A stretch of DNA of 64,000 bases from Vineibacter terrae (GCF_008039615.1 NZ_VDUZ01000039.1:29995-93994), one strand, 5' to 3'; numbered from the stretch's first letter, positions 43,254 through 55,281 are shown. The notes: generated from the sequence alone by a model not told the origin. A program made the numbers and translations.

Positions 43254-44744
43254 ATGTCACTGGCCGCTGTTGCTTCGCCCATCGCCGTCGTCCGGCCACG
43301 GACGGACGAAGCCCTTCTCGACAACGTGACGCGCGCTTTCGTCATCGCGATCTGCTTCTGGGGTGTGGTGGCGTTCGTTGCCGGCGTCTATATCGCGCTT
43401 CAGCTGGCATTTCCGGCCCTGAACCTCGGCCTGGAATGGACCACGTTCGGTCGCCTGCGGCCAGTCCATACGTCGGCCGCGATCTTTGCCTTCGGCGGTA
43501 ATGCGATGCTGGGCACGTCGTTCCACGTCGTGCAGCGCACCTGCCGCGCGCGCCTGTTCGGCGGCGCGCCGGTCGCCTGGTTCATCTTCTGGGGCTACCA
43601 GTTCTTCATCGTGATGGCAGCCCTGAGCTACGTGCTGGGTGTCACGCAGAGCAAGGAGTACGCCGAGCCGGAGTGGTACCTCGACCTGTTCCTGGCGGTG
43701 ATCTGGGTCACCTATCTCGTGGCGTTCATGGGCTCGCTGATCAAGCGGCGCGAGCCCCACATCTATGTCGCGAACTGGTTCTACCTGGCGTTCATCATCA
43801 CGGTGGCGATGCTGCACATCGTCAACAACCTGTCGGTGCCCGTCTCCCTTGCCGGTGCCAAGAGCTACACGCTGTTCGCCGGCGTCCAGGATGCCATGAC
43901 GCAGTGGTGGTACGGCCACAACGCGGTCGGCTTCTTCCTCACCGCCGGCTTCCTGGGCATGATGTACTACTTCATCCCCAAGGCGGCGGGACGGCCGGTT
44001 TACTCCTACCGGCTTTCGATCATCCACTTCTGGTCCCTGATCTTCCTCTACATCTGGGCCGGCCCTCATCACCTGCACTACACCGCCTTGCCGGACTGGG
44101 CGCAGACCCTGGGCATGGTGTTCTCGATCATGCTCTGGATGCCGTCATGGGGCGGCATGATCAACGGCGTCATGACGCTCTCGGGCGCGTGGGACAAGCT
44201 GCGCACGGATCCGTCGCTGCGCTTCAGCGTCACCGCGGTGGGCTTCTACGGCATGTCGACCTTCGAGGGGCCGATGATGTCTGTGAAGCAGGTCAATGCG
44301 CTTAGCCACTACACCGACTGGACGATCGGGCATGTCCATTCCGGTGCGCTGGGATGGAACGCGCTGGTGACATTCGGGGCGGTCTACTTCCTCGTGCCGG
44401 TGCTCTGGGGGAAGAAGGCGCTATGGTCGACGCGGCTGGCGTCCTGGCACTTCTGGATCGCGACGATAGGCATCGTGCTCTACATCACCGCGATGTGGGT
44501 GAGCGGCATCATGCAGGGCCTGATGTGGCGCGCCTACGACGCGCTCGGCTTCCTGCAGTACTCGTTCGTCGAGACAGTGGAAGCGATGCGGCCTTTCTAC
44601 ATCATCCGCGCGCTCGGCGGTCTGTGCTTCCTCAGCGGCGCCTTGCTGATGGTCTACAACCTGTGGCGCACCGCGACATCGGCGGAGCCCGAGCCGCAAT
44701 CCGCCGTCCCATCGGGGCCGGCTGTCGCCCACGCGGCGCAGTAG
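43254..44744 (+). CDS. ccoN: Cytochrome cbb3 oxidase subunit I
   Basis: A protein of 496 residues with 12 membrane helices. Heme and CuB histidines are visible in [39 protein letters not shown] and [16 protein letters not shown]. It is the catalytic core of the high-affinity terminal oxidase that reduces oxygen to water and pumps protons. It is the first gene of ccoNOQPGHIS, 66 bp downstream of a perfect FNR-type box. Confidence 0.98.
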   Translation: MSLAAVASPIAVVRPRTDEALLDNVTRAFVIAICFWGVVAFVAGVYIALQLAFPALNLGLEWTTFGRLRPVHTSAAIFAFGGNAMLGTSFHVVQRTCRARLFGGAPVAWFIFWGYQFFIVMAALSYVLGVTQSKEYAEPEWYLDLFLAVIWVTYLVAFMGSLIKRREPHIYVANWFYLAFIITVAMLHIVNNLSVPVSLAGAKSYTLFAGVQDAMTQWWYGHNAVGFFLTAGFLGMMYYFIPKAAGRPVYSYRLSIIHFWSLIFLYIWAGPHHLHYTALPDWAQTLGMVFSIMLWMPSWGGMINGVMTLSGAWDKLRTDPSLRFSVTAVGFYGMSTFEGPMMSVKQVNALSHYTDWTIGHVHSGALGWNALVTFGAVYFLVPVLWGKKALWSTRLASWHFWIATIGIVLYITAMWVSGIMQGLMWRAYDALGFLQYSFVETVEAMRPFYIIRALGGLCFLSGALLMVYNLWRTATSAEPEPQSAVPSGPAVAHAAQ

Positions 44745-44753
44745 GGGGCGACA

Positions 44754-45476
44754 ATGGCCTTTCGTCATGCCGTCATCGAACGCAACAGCATCCTGCTGCT
44801 GGTGCTCACCTTGTTGACCGTCAGCATCGGCGGCCTCGTCGAGATCGTACCGCTGTTTGCGGTCGAGACCACGATCGAGCGCGTGGCCGGCGTGCGCCCC
44901 TATGCGCCGCTGGAGCTGATGGGCCGCAATATCTACATCCGCGAGGGCTGCTACCTCTGCCATAGCCAGCAGATCCGCCCCTTGCGGGATGAGGTCGAGC
45001 GCTACGGCCACTACAGCCTGGCTGCCGAGAGCATGTACGACCACCCGTTCCAATGGGGCTCCAAGCGCACGGGTCCCGACCTGGCACGTGTCGGTGGCAA
45101 GTATTCCAACGAATGGCACGCCGCCCACATGATCGATCCGCGCTCCGTCGTGCCCGAGTCGATCATGCCGGCCTATCCGTTCCTCGACCGGCCGCTCGAC
45201 TATGCCCTCATTGCCGACCATCTCAAGGCGAACCGGGCCGTCGGCGTGCCCTATACTGACGAGATGGTCGCCAGCGCACGGGCCGATCTCGAGGCGCAGA
45301 GCAACCCCGATGCCGATTCGACGGCGCTCCTGAAGCGCTATCCCAAGGCCGTGGTCGCCGCCTTCGACGGCAATGCGGCTCGCATCACCGAGATGGATGC
45401 GCTGATCGCGTACCTGCAGATGCTGGGCACGCTGGTGAAGTTCTCCGACGTGAAGCCGGACGCGTTGCGGCAGTAG
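44754..45476 (+). CDS. ccoO: Cytochrome cbb3 oxidase subunit II (monoheme c)
   Basis: A protein of 240 residues. An N-terminal membrane anchor (about 10-35) precedes a periplasmic cytochrome c domain with CYLCH at 66-70 and a distal methionine expected in the [12 protein letters not shown] region. It carries electrons from CcoP to CcoN. Starts 9 bp after ccoN. Confidence 0.97.
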   Translation: MAFRHAVIERNSILLLVLTLLTVSIGGLVEIVPLFAVETTIERVAGVRPYAPLELMGRNIYIREGCYLCHSQQIRPLRDEVERYGHYSLAAESMYDHPFQWGSKRTGPDLARVGGKYSNEWHAAHMIDPRSVVPESIMPAYPFLDRPLDYALIADHLKANRAVGVPYTDEMVASARADLEAQSNPDADSTALLKRYPKAVVAAFDGNAARITEMDALIAYLQMLGTLVKFSDVKPDALRQ

Positions 45477-45485
45477 GAGAGTGCG

Positions 45486-45665
45486 ATGTCGCTGATTGAT
45501 CTGCTGCCGCAAGCCCGCTCGCTGTGGACGGTCTGGTTCTTCCTCGTGTTCCTCGGCGTAGTCACCTGGACGCTGTGGCCGGGCCGCCGCCGCGAGCTGG
45601 AGGCACGTGGCCGTATCCCGCTGGACGATGATCAGCCGCAGGGAGGTGGTCGCCATGGCCGCTGA
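45486..45665 (+). CDS. ccoQ: Cytochrome cbb3 oxidase small subunit
   Basis: A short gene of 59 codons between ccoO and ccoP: MSLIDLLPQARSLWTVWFFL, one membrane helix (about 12-31), then the basic, cytoplasmic tail WPGRRRELEARGRIPLDDDQ. Size, position and topology match CcoQ, which stabilises the oxidase. It overlaps ccoP by 11 bp. Confidence 0.92.
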   Translation: MSLIDLLPQARSLWTVWFFLVFLGVVTWTLWPGRRRELEARGRIPLDDDQPQGGGRHGR

Positions 45666-46512
45666 GACTGAACGGGACGCGGTCACGGGCCGCGAGACGA
45701 CCGGTCACGAATGGGACGGCATCAAGGAGCTGAACAACCCGCTGCCCACCTGGTGGCTCTACACGTTCTATGCGAGCATCGTCTTCGCCATCGTCTGGTC
45801 CGTGCTCTATCCGTCGCTGCCCTGGCTGGATGGCGTGCTGGGCCACAGCGAACGGCGCAGCATCGTCGCCACCATGAACAAGGCGGCTGCCGAGCAGAGG
45901 CCGTATGTCGATCGCATCCTCAAGACCTCGCTGGACGAGATCCGCGTCGACCCCGATCTGCTCACCTTTGCACGCACCGGTGGCCGCATCGCCTTCAACA
46001 ACAACTGTGTGCCCTGCCACCAGGCCGGCGGCGCCGGCACGCGCGGCTATCCCAGCCTCGCCGATGACGATTGGCTCTGGGGTGGCACCCTGGCGGAGAT
46101 CGAGCAGACGATCCGCTTCGGCATCCGCACCGAGCACGACAAGACGCATAGCTCGATGATGCCGCGCTTCGGCGCCGACAGCATGCTGACTTCGGCGCAG
46201 ATCGACGACGTCGTCGAATACGTGCGCTCGTTGTCGAAATCGCCGCACGACGCGGCACGCGCGGCGCGCGGCGCAGGGGTCTATGCCGAAAACTGCGTCG
46301 CCTGCCACATGGAAGGCGGTGCCGGCAACCGTGAAATCGGCGCCCCGGCGCTGAATGACGCGATCTGGCTCTACGGCGGCGACCGCGCCGCCATCCGCAC
46401 CAGCGTCTTCATGGCCCGCAGCGGCGTCATGCCGGCCTGGCAGGACCGGCTCGACGACGCCACCATCAAGATGCTGACGCTCTACGTGCACGGCCTCGGC
46501 GGCGGCAAGTAG
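45655..46512 (+). CDS. ccoP: Cytochrome cbb3 oxidase subunit III (diheme c)
   Basis: A protein of 285 residues from the ATG at 45655. It begins with a short cytoplasmic part including the typical EWDGIKELNNPLPTWWLYTF, one membrane helix (about 33-53), and two cytochrome c domains with CVPCH at 118-122 and CVACH at 214-218. Methionine ligands are expected in SSMMPRFG and GVMPAWQ. It passes electrons from cytochrome c to CcoO. Confidence 0.97.
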   Translation: MAAETERDAVTGRETTGHEWDGIKELNNPLPTWWLYTFYASIVFAIVWSVLYPSLPWLDGVLGHSERRSIVATMNKAAAEQRPYVDRILKTSLDEIRVDPDLLTFARTGGRIAFNNNCVPCHQAGGAGTRGYPSLADDDWLWGGTLAEIEQTIRFGIRTEHDKTHSSMMPRFGADSMLTSAQIDDVVEYVRSLSKSPHDAARAARGAGVYAENCVACHMEGGAGNREIGAPALNDAIWLYGGDRAAIRTSVFMARSGVMPAWQDRLDDATIKMLTLYVHGLGGGK

Positions 46513-46525
46513 GGGCAGGAGAATC

Positions 46526-47995
46526 ATGGTCGCCATGCCCGAACGGCGCGATCTGGAACCGGCAGCCACCGATCCGCAGTCCGTCACAACGCCGGCGCCG
46601 CTCTATGCCAGCCGCGTGCGCGTCTACCCGCGCAAGGTGTCAGGCACCTGGCGCAGCGTGAAATGGGTCGTCCTGGCGGCCTGCCTGACCATCTACTATG
46701 CCGCAGCATGGCTGCGTTGGGACCGTGGTCCCAACGCGCCCGATCAGGCTTTCCTGATCGATATCGTCGGCGGTCGTGCCTACTTCCTCGATCTCGAGAT
46801 CTGGCCGCAGGAAGTCTACTACATCACCGGCCTGCTCATCCTCGGCGCAGTCGGGCTGTTCCTCGCCACCAGCCTGTTCGGCCGCGTCTGGTGTGGCTAT
46901 AGCTGCCCGCAGACGGTCTGGACCGATCTCTTCATGCTGGTCGAGCGCTGGATCGAGGGCGACCGCAATGCGCGCATCCGGCTCGACAAGGGGCGGATGA
47001 CGGCCCGCAAGGCAGCGCTGAAGACGGCCAAGCACGCCGCCTGGCTGCTGATCGCGTTTGCCACGGGCGGTGCATGGATCCTCTACTTCAACGACGCGCC
47101 GACCGTGACGCGCGCGTTCTTCGCCGGACAGGCCGGCGCGGGCGTCTATTTCTTCGTCGCGCTGTTCACGGTCACCACCTACACCCTGGCGGGTTGGGCC
47201 CGCGAGCAGGTCTGCACGTATATGTGCCCGTGGCCGCGCTTCCAGGCCGCGATGTTCGACGAGCACAGCTTCACGGTGACCTATCGTGCCTGGCGTGGCG
47301 AGCCGCGCGGCGCCAAGCGCAAGACGCAGTCGTGGGAGGGACGCGGCGACTGCATCGATTGCAAGGCATGCGTGCAGGTCTGCCCGACCGGCATCGATAT
47401 CCGCAATGGTCCGCAGCTCGAATGTATTTCCTGCGGCCTGTGCGTCGATGCCTGCAACGAGATGATGGACCGCATCGACCGCCCGCGCGGCCTGATCGAC
47501 TGGACGACGCTGGCAGCGGATGCGGCGGCGTCGAAGCGCGAGAAGCCAGTCTACCGCATCGTGCGCTCCCGCACGCTGATCTACACGGCCCTGCTTGTGA
47601 TGGTCGCCGCGGTGATGGTCGTGGCGCTGGCGCTGCGATCCACGGTCGAGGTCAATGTGCTGCGTGATCGCAGTCCGCAGTTCGTCACGCTGGCCGATGG
47701 CTCCATCCGCAACGGCTACACGATCAAAATTCTGAATAAGACCCGTTCCACGGTGACATACCGCATCCAGTTCGAGGGCGTGGCCGGCGCCACGATGGCA
47801 TTGTCGGGTGGTGCGCCCAGCGCCGGCACGGTCGAGGTGACCGTGAATCCCGACTCGGTGGGCAGCTTCGCGCTCTTCGTGCGCGCCGAGCGCGGCGTGC
47901 TCACCGACAAGTTCCAGGCCGTGCAGTTCAGCATTATCGATCCCGCCGGCGATGTCGCTGCCCGGCGATCGACCGTGTTCGCCGGCCCGGGCTGA
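46526..47995 (+). CDS. ccoG: Cytochrome oxidase accessory iron-sulfur protein
   Basis: A protein of 489 residues. About five membrane helices carry the CGYSCPQTVWTDLF and CTYMCPWPRFQ motifs; a cytoplasmic domain (about 270-315) has two 4Fe-4S clusters in GDCIDCKACVQVCPTGIDI and CISCGLCVDACNEMM; a C-terminal Ig-like periplasmic domain follows. CcoG (also called RdxA or FixG) is a cupric reductase that supplies Cu(I) during cbb3 assembly. It is 13 bp from ccoP. Confidence 0.96.
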   Translation: MVAMPERRDLEPAATDPQSVTTPAPLYASRVRVYPRKVSGTWRSVKWVVLAACLTIYYAAAWLRWDRGPNAPDQAFLIDIVGGRAYFLDLEIWPQEVYYITGLLILGAVGLFLATSLFGRVWCGYSCPQTVWTDLFMLVERWIEGDRNARIRLDKGRMTARKAALKTAKHAAWLLIAFATGGAWILYFNDAPTVTRAFFAGQAGAGVYFFVALFTVTTYTLAGWAREQVCTYMCPWPRFQAAMFDEHSFTVTYRAWRGEPRGAKRKTQSWEGRGDCIDCKACVQVCPTGIDIRNGPQLECISCGLCVDACNEMMDRIDRPRGLIDWTTLAADAAASKREKPVYRIVRSRTLIYTALLVMVAAVMVVALALRSTVEVNVLRDRSPQFVTLADGSIRNGYTIKILNKTRSTVTYRIQFEGVAGATMALSGGAPSAGTVEVTVNPDSVGSFALFVRAERGVLTDKFQAVQFSIIDPAGDVAARRSTVFAGPG

Positions 47996-48012
47996 GTGTG
48001 GTGGAGACACGC

Positions 48013-48501
48013 ATGGCCATCCTGATCCGGCCTCATCGAGGTCCGCGTTCGATCATTCCCTGGCTGTTTCCCGCCGGTCTCGGCCTGGTGGTGCTGGTGA
48101 ACATGGTCATGCTCTGGTTCGCGCTGGGTACGTTTCCTGGCGTTGTGGCAGGCAACGCCTACGAGCGTGGCCGCAAGTACAACCAGGTCCTGGCACAGGA
48201 CGCCGCCATCGCCGCCCTGGGCTGGCATGTCGACGTCGGCATCGAGCGCGGACAGGGCGAGGCTGTCGTGGCGCGCTATGTGGGCCCCGACGGCAAGCCG
48301 ATCTCGGGGCTTGATCCGCGCGCCATCCTCACGCGCCCCGTCGGCGATCCGGTTCATCTTGAGGTGCGCCTGCGGGAAGAGGCCCCGGGCGTGTACCGGG
48401 CCGGCGTCGCCTTGCCTCACCGCGGCCTTTGGGATGTCGCCCTGGCCGCCGGCACCGGGCCGGTGGCACATCAGGCGTCGGCGCGCATCACCGTCCGATG
48501 A
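48013..48501 (+). CDS. ccoH: cbb3 oxidase assembly protein FixH/CcoH
   Basis: A protein of 162 residues from the ATG at 48013, preceded by GGTGGAG. One N-terminal membrane helix (about 15-40) and a periplasmic domain with the family sequence NAYERGRKYNQVLAQD and the closing GLWDVALAAGTG. It interacts with the oxidase subunits during assembly. It overlaps ccoI by 4 bp. Confidence 0.93.
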   Translation: MAILIRPHRGPRSIIPWLFPAGLGLVVLVNMVMLWFALGTFPGVVAGNAYERGRKYNQVLAQDAAIAALGWHVDVGIERGQGEAVVARYVGPDGKPISGLDPRAILTRPVGDPVHLEVRLREEAPGVYRAGVALPHRGLWDVALAAGTGPVAHQASARITVR

Positions 48502-50888
48502 CTCTGGCGGCCACAGCGCCCGATGGGCTCGCGCGATCGTCGGTCGCCATCGGCGGCGCCAGCTGCCTTCATTGTGGCGGCGACGTTCGTCCCGGCGAAG
48601 CCTATTGCTGTGCCGGTTGCGTCAGCGCCCATGCTCTGGTCAGCCAGCTCGGCCTGGATGCCTACTACGACCGTCGGCCCGATCGCGTGGAAGCGCCTGT
48701 GCTGGATGCGCTGCCGTCCGATCCGACGCCCTATGTCAGGGTCGACCGCGACCGTTGCACGGTCGAGCTTGCGATCGACGGCCTGCACTGCGCGGCATGC
48801 GTCTGGCTGATCGAAACGGCGCTGGGGCGCGACCCGGATGTGCTGGTCGCCCGTCTCAGCACCACCGACCGGCGCTTGCGCCTTGCGTGGCGTGGGCCCG
48901 CTGACCGCGCGGCCCGACTCGCCGAACTGGTGCGCCGGCTGGGCTATCGCGTGGCGCCGTTCATTCCTGGCGCAGCCGCGCGCCTGGCCGATGACGAGCA
49001 ACGCTTCCTGCTGCGCTGCATGGCCGTGGCCGGCTTTGCCGCCGCCAATGTGATGCTGCTGTCGGTGTCCGTGTGGGCCGGCGCCTGGAGCGGGGCCGAC
49101 GGCATGGGGAGCGCGACCCGCGACCTGCTGCACCTCGTCTCGGCGGTCATCGCTCTGCCGGCCGTGCTCTACGCCTTGCGTCCGTTCCTGCGCTCGGCGC
49201 TGGGGGCGCTGGCGCATGGCCGGTCCAGCATGGACGTGCCGATCGTGATCGGTGTCATGCTCACCCTGGCAGTGAGCCTGGCAGAAACGCTGGGTTCCGG
49301 CCGCCATGCCTATTTCGAATCAGCGTTGATGCTGGTCTTCTTCCTGCTGGTGGGGCGCTACGTCGAGCGCCGTGCCCGGGGCCGCGCCCGCTCGGCGGCA
49401 GCGCACATGCTGAGCCTCGCCAGCGGCGTGGCCATGATCGAAGCGCCTGACGGCACATTGCGGTCGGTGACGCCGGCCCAGGTCCGGCTCGGCGATACGC
49501 TGCGGGTGGCGACCGGCGAGCGGCTGGTCGCCGATGCCGTGCTGCTCGGTGATGAGACGCAGATCGACAATTCCGTGGTCAGTGGCGAGAGCCTGCCGGT
49601 GCGGGTCCTCGCCGGCACGACGATCCATGCCGGCGCGATCAATCTCGGGCCACCCTTGCGGGCGCGTGTTGCGGCCGTCGGCGACGACACGATGCTGGCG
49701 CGCATCGCGCGCCTGCTGGAGGCGGCCGAGCAGGGACGCGGCCGGTTCGTGGCGCTGGCCGATCGCGTGTCGCGCTGGTACGCGCCGCTGGTCCATGTCG
49801 TGGCCGCGTTGACCTTCGCCTCCTGGTATTTCATGGGCGGTGCTTCAGCGCACGAGGCGGTCCTGATCGCGGTGGCGGTCCTGATCGTGACGTGTCCGTG
49901 CGCGTTGGCCCTGGCACAGCCCGCGGTGGCGACGGCCGTGGTCGGACGGCTGGCCCGGGACGGCGTCCTGGTGGTGTCGCCGACTGGGCTGGAGCGGCTG
50001 GCCGACGTCGACACGGTCGTTTTCGACAAGACCGGGACCCTGACATTGGGGCAGCCGGTCTTGCAGCCGCAGCCCGCCCGGCCGGCCGCGGCATTGCGGG
50101 CTGCAGCCGCAATGGCCGCCAACTCCCGCCACCCGCTGGCCCGCGCTCTTGTCGCGGCGGTGCCGGATGTCGCGCCGCTCGACGGTGTGACGGAGCACCC
50201 CGGTCTCGGCCTGTCCCATGCCGGTACGCGCCTGGGATCGCGACGCTTCTGCGGCGTGCCGGATGACGGTGCTGCCGATTCGGCCGAGCTTTGGCTGGCG
50301 CACGATGGCCACGACGCGGTCCGCTTCGCGTTCACCGACGCTTTGCGGCCCGATGCGGCCCAGGCCGTGGCCGCATTACGGGCGCGCGGCCTTGCCGTGT
50401 CGCTGCTGTCGGGCGATCGCGCGCCGGCTGTCGCGCTTGTGGCGGCGCAGGTCGGCATCGACGATTGGCAGGCTGGCCTGACACCCGACGAGAAGCTGGA
50501 TAGGATCCGGGCGCTGGCGGCCGCGGGGCGCCGTGTGCTGATGGTCGGCGACGGTATCAACGATGCGCCGGCCCTGGCGGCGGCGCACGCGTCTCTATCG
50601 CCGGGAGACGCCACGGATGTGGCGACGGCAGCCGCCGATGCCCTTTTCCGGGGCCGCTCCCTGGCCGGTGTCGCGGTCGCGGTTGATGCAGCGCAAAGCG
50701 CGAGCCGGCGGATGCGGGCCAATCTGGCGCTGGCATTGGCCTACAACCTGATTGCGGTGCCGGTCGCGATGGCGGGCTTGCTGACACCGCCGCTGGCGGC
50801 GGCAGCCATGTCGGGCTCCTCGCTCATGGTGGTGCTCAACGCCATTCGGCCGGTCCGCGCCGGTCCGAGGCCTCAAGGGAGGGGATGA
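48498..50888 (+). CDS. ccoI: Copper-transporting P1B-type ATPase for cbb3 assembly
   Basis: A protein of 796 residues from the ATG at 48498 (ATGA overlap with ccoH). A Cys-rich N-terminus (SCLHCGGDVRPGEAYCCAGC) precedes a heavy-metal-associated domain with GLHCAACVWLIE. Eight membrane helices, the transport motif TCPCALALAQP, phosphorylation site DKTGTLTLG and hinge GDGINDAPALA follow. CcoI/FixI exports copper needed for CuB insertion. It overlaps ccoS by 4 bp. Confidence 0.97.
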   Translation: MTLAATAPDGLARSSVAIGGASCLHCGGDVRPGEAYCCAGCVSAHALVSQLGLDAYYDRRPDRVEAPVLDALPSDPTPYVRVDRDRCTVELAIDGLHCAACVWLIETALGRDPDVLVARLSTTDRRLRLAWRGPADRAARLAELVRRLGYRVAPFIPGAAARLADDEQRFLLRCMAVAGFAAANVMLLSVSVWAGAWSGADGMGSATRDLLHLVSAVIALPAVLYALRPFLRSALGALAHGRSSMDVPIVIGVMLTLAVSLAETLGSGRHAYFESALMLVFFLLVGRYVERRARGRARSAAAHMLSLASGVAMIEAPDGTLRSVTPAQVRLGDTLRVATGERLVADAVLLGDETQIDNSVVSGESLPVRVLAGTTIHAGAINLGPPLRARVAAVGDDTMLARIARLLEAAEQGRGRFVALADRVSRWYAPLVHVVAALTFASWYFMGGASAHEAVLIAVAVLIVTCPCALALAQPAVATAVVGRLARDGVLVVSPTGLERLADVDTVVFDKTGTLTLGQPVLQPQPARPAAALRAAAAMAANSRHPLARALVAAVPDVAPLDGVTEHPGLGLSHAGTRLGSRRFCGVPDDGAADSAELWLAHDGHDAVRFAFTDALRPDAAQAVAALRARGLAVSLLSGDRAPAVALVAAQVGIDDWQAGLTPDEKLDRIRALAAAGRRVLMVGDGINDAPALAAAHASLSPGDATDVATAAADALFRGRSLAGVAVAVDAAQSASRRMRANLALALAYNLIAVPVAMAGLLTPPLAAAAMSGSSLMVVLNAIRPVRAGPRPQGRG

Positions 50889-51049
50889 TGAACGTCATGC
50901 TCATCCTGCTGCCGGTGGCATTGCTTCTCGGCGGATGCGGTCTGGTCGGGTTTCTTTGGGCTTTGCGTTCCGGGCAGTTCGAGGATCCGGATGGCGATGC
51001 CGCCCGGATTCTCTTTGACGAGCCGTCGCAACGGCAGGGTCGATCCTAG
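50885..51049 (+). CDS. ccoS: cbb3 oxidase maturation protein
   Basis: A 54-codon gene starting in an ATGA overlap with ccoI. The sequence MMNVMLILLPVALLLGGCGL gives one membrane helix, followed by the diagnostic FLWALRSGQFEDPDGDAARI and LFDE. CcoS is required for cofactor insertion into the oxidase. Confidence 0.95.
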   Translation: MMNVMLILLPVALLLGGCGLVGFLWALRSGQFEDPDGDAARILFDEPSQRQGRS

Positions 51050-51058
51050 GAGGTGGAG

Positions 51059-51268
51059 ATGGAGGAGGAGCTTTCGGCGTGGGCTGTCGGCGTGTTGAGC
51101 ACGCTCATGGCAGGCTTGGGCCTTTTCCTGTGGGCCCGGTCGGTCGACATGCCCATGGGCCTGTTCGGATTCGGCCTGGTCGTGTTCGGTGTGGCGTTTG
51201 ACTTCTGGCTGCTCAAGCGGCACTTCGACCTGGCCGAGATTCGGATCGACGGCAAGGAGGGACGATGA
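51059..51268 (+). CDS. Small two-helix membrane protein at the end of the cco operon
   Basis: A protein of 69 residues. The ATG at 51059 follows AGGAGG and lies 10 bp after ccoS. It begins MEEELSAWAVGVLSTLMAGL and has two membrane helices (about 8-24 and 31-52), then a charged tail (KRHFDLAEIRIDGKEGR). I do not recognise a family. Co-transcription with ccoS and a 4-bp overlap with the next small gene suggest a role linked to the oxidase or its membrane environment. Confidence 0.8.
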   Translation: MEEELSAWAVGVLSTLMAGLGLFLWARSVDMPMGLFGFGLVVFGVAFDFWLLKRHFDLAEIRIDGKEGR

Positions 51269-51483
51269 GCGCCTACGCATTGGTCGCCAAGCATGTTGCC
51301 GCCACCCTGGCGGAAGCCGCGACGCAGTCCATCTCGCCGGATGTGGTGGCACGCAACCTCGTGCTGGAAGCCGTGCGCATCTTCAAGCAGGAAGGCCGGC
51401 CATTGGCCGATATCGCGGCCGAGCTGATCGCCACGGCGGAGAACCTCGACGAGGACGAAGCCATCGGCTTCATGCGCCCGTAG
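51265..51483 (+). CDS. Small helical protein of unknown function at the end of the cco operon
   Basis: A protein of 72 residues starting in an ATGA overlap with the preceding gene, after AGGAGG. It is soluble and mainly helical: MSAYALVAKHVAATLAEAAT, ending ATAENLDEDEAIGFMRP. Alternating acidic and hydrophobic residues suggest protein-protein binding. No family recognised. It is the last gene before a strong terminator, so the operon has ten genes. Confidence 0.78.
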   Translation: MSAYALVAKHVAATLAEAATQSISPDVVARNLVLEAVRIFKQEGRPLADIAAELIATAENLDEDEAIGFMRP

Positions 51484-51506
51484 CCGGGCGCTTTCCTCTG
51501 GCAGAA

Positions 51507-51549
51507 GCGGGGGATCCGGGGGCCATCCCGGATCCCCCGCTTCGTTTTT
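51507..51549 (+). terminator. Intrinsic terminator of the cco operon
   Basis: A perfect 14-bp stem: GCGGGGGATCCGGG at 51507-51520 pairs with 51527-51540 around a 6-base loop, followed directly by TTCGTTTTT. It lies 24 bp after the last small gene of the operon. Confidence 0.93.
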
Positions 51550-51672
51550 GGGGCCAGACGATAGCCCTACCGGGCGGAAGGTTAAGCGCCAGCCTTTCGC
51601 AAGTTGCCGGCAGGGTGTTGAATTGGCGGGATCTACGCCTCAGATTCTACACAGCATTCATGGTGAGACCTG

Positions 51673-52074
51673 ATGACCGTACATGACTGGATGTGGTCGG
51701 AGGCGTGCGAGGTGATCGCGCGTGCCGAGAGGATGCACCGGGAGTTCTTCCGGCCGGCGGGCGCGATGGCGTCGCAGCCGGCCTGGCAGCCGCCCGTCGA
51801 CATCCTCGAGACCGACCACGAGGTTCTCGTCCTCGTTGCGCTGCCCGGGGTCGATGCGGAGCAGGCCGAGGCGGTGATCGCGGATGACGGCCATCTGGTC
51901 ATCGGCGGCACCCGGGTTCTGCCGCCGGCGTTGCGGACGGCGACGATTCATCGGCTGGAGCTGCCTCAAGGCCGCTTCCTGCGCCGTTTGCCGCTGCCGC
52001 CTGGGCGCTACAGCGACGTGCGCCGTGCCACCATCGATGGCTGCCTCGTGATCACCTTGCAGAAGGCAGGCTAA
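51673..52074 (+). CDS. Hsp20/alpha-crystallin-type small heat-shock protein
   Basis: A protein of 133 residues with an alpha-crystallin domain (about 38-130): WQPPVDILETDHEVLVLVAL, PGVDAEQAEAVIADDGHLVI and a final GCLVITLQKAG. The usual C-terminal I-x-I anchor is absent, and the conserved A-x-x-x-n-G-L motif appears as ATIDGCLVITL. It should be an ATP-independent holdase. It starts 4 bp before lon and is probably co-transcribed with it. Confidence 0.88.
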   Translation: MTVHDWMWSEACEVIARAERMHREFFRPAGAMASQPAWQPPVDILETDHEVLVLVALPGVDAEQAEAVIADDGHLVIGGTRVLPPALRTATIHRLELPQGRFLRRLPLPPGRYSDVRRATIDGCLVITLQKAG

Positions 52075-52078
52075 CTCC

Positions 52079-54520
<2,442 letters not shown>

Positions 54521-54573
54521 GGCGGTCAGGCGCTTGTCATGGCGCCTGCCGGCTTGGTGTCACGTCCGATCAA

Positions 54574-54867
54574 TCAGTTCGGCTCGGCGCCCAGGACCAC
54601 GATGACATCCGTCATTTCGGGCTCATGGGGCGCCAGGCTGGTCCGGTTGGCGTCGCTCCAGGTCGCAAGCTTGATGACCTGCCCGGTCGGCGTACCGCCG
54701 CGTTCCGGCTCGGCCGGCTCGACGATGTGCAGGCCCTTGTTGTCGATGAAGAAGGTATGATCCCCGAAGATCTGATTGAGTTGCGGCACCACCGGGTGGT
54801 TGTCGGGGATGCATTGTGCCTCGAACTGGCTCAGGGTTCGTTCGACCCGTGCGGCAGACAGTCTCAT
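54574..54867 (-). CDS. Conserved small protein of unknown function
   Basis: A soluble protein of 97 residues from the ATG at 54867, after GGAG. It reads MRLSAARVERTLSQFEAQCI, DNHPVVPQLNQIFGDHTFFI, then DNKGLHIVEPAEPER and TSLAPHEPEMTDVIVVL. Similar uncharacterised proteins occur in other alphaproteobacteria to my recollection. The alternation of Phe and Asp suggests a compact alpha-beta domain. It is convergent with lon. Confidence 0.78.
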   Translation of the reverse strand: MRLSAARVERTLSQFEAQCIPDNHPVVPQLNQIFGDHTFFIDNKGLHIVEPAEPERGGTPTGQVIKLATWSDANRTSLAPHEPEMTDVIVVLGAEPN

Positions 54868-55085
54868 CGCACACTCCATGTCGATTGAGTCGGGCGCCGC
54901 GGTGCGTGCATGCACCGCGCCGGCGCAATGCGGGGCCTCCCACCTCTGGTGGTCGAACGAAATCGGTCATCCCGCTGGGGAATCAAGTAAGGTCCAGGCA
55001 CGCCCGGTCAAGCGCGCGATGCAAAGTTCTCCGTCCGGGCTGCGTCGAATCTGTGATCGGCTACAGCCTGGCTGCGAGAACCGGC

Positions 55086-55281
55086 TCAGCCGGACTTCTG
55101 ATCCTGCAGATACTTGGCGAGATAAGGCTCGTCGGGAATCTCGATCCAGCCCTGGAAGCTGTGGCCGTCGTTCAGGGTCAGCTGGCCGACATAGTAGGCG
55201 ACCCTGGGCCGAAGCAGCGGACGCATATGAGAAGGACATACCGGCGAGCAGCACCCACCGGATCGGCAGGAAACGTCGCAT
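55086..55281 (-). pseudogene. Small secreted protein gene with a one-base frameshift
   Basis: From an ATG at 55281 a clear signal peptide reads MRRFLPIRWVLLAGMSFSYA then SAASAQ. Directly after it the continuing sequence makes sense only in another frame: VAYYVGQLTLNDGHSFQGW, IEIPDEPYLAKYLQDQKSG and a TGA at 55086. The switch occurs at a GGG run, consistent with one inserted G. The intended protein would have about 63 residues. It is either a recent pseudogene or a sequencing error. Confidence 0.58.

Noticed and set aside
51600..51672. A heat-shock (sigma-32-like) promoter in front of hsp20
   Set aside because: A TTGAAT word is present near 51618, but no convincing -10 element lies at the right distance.
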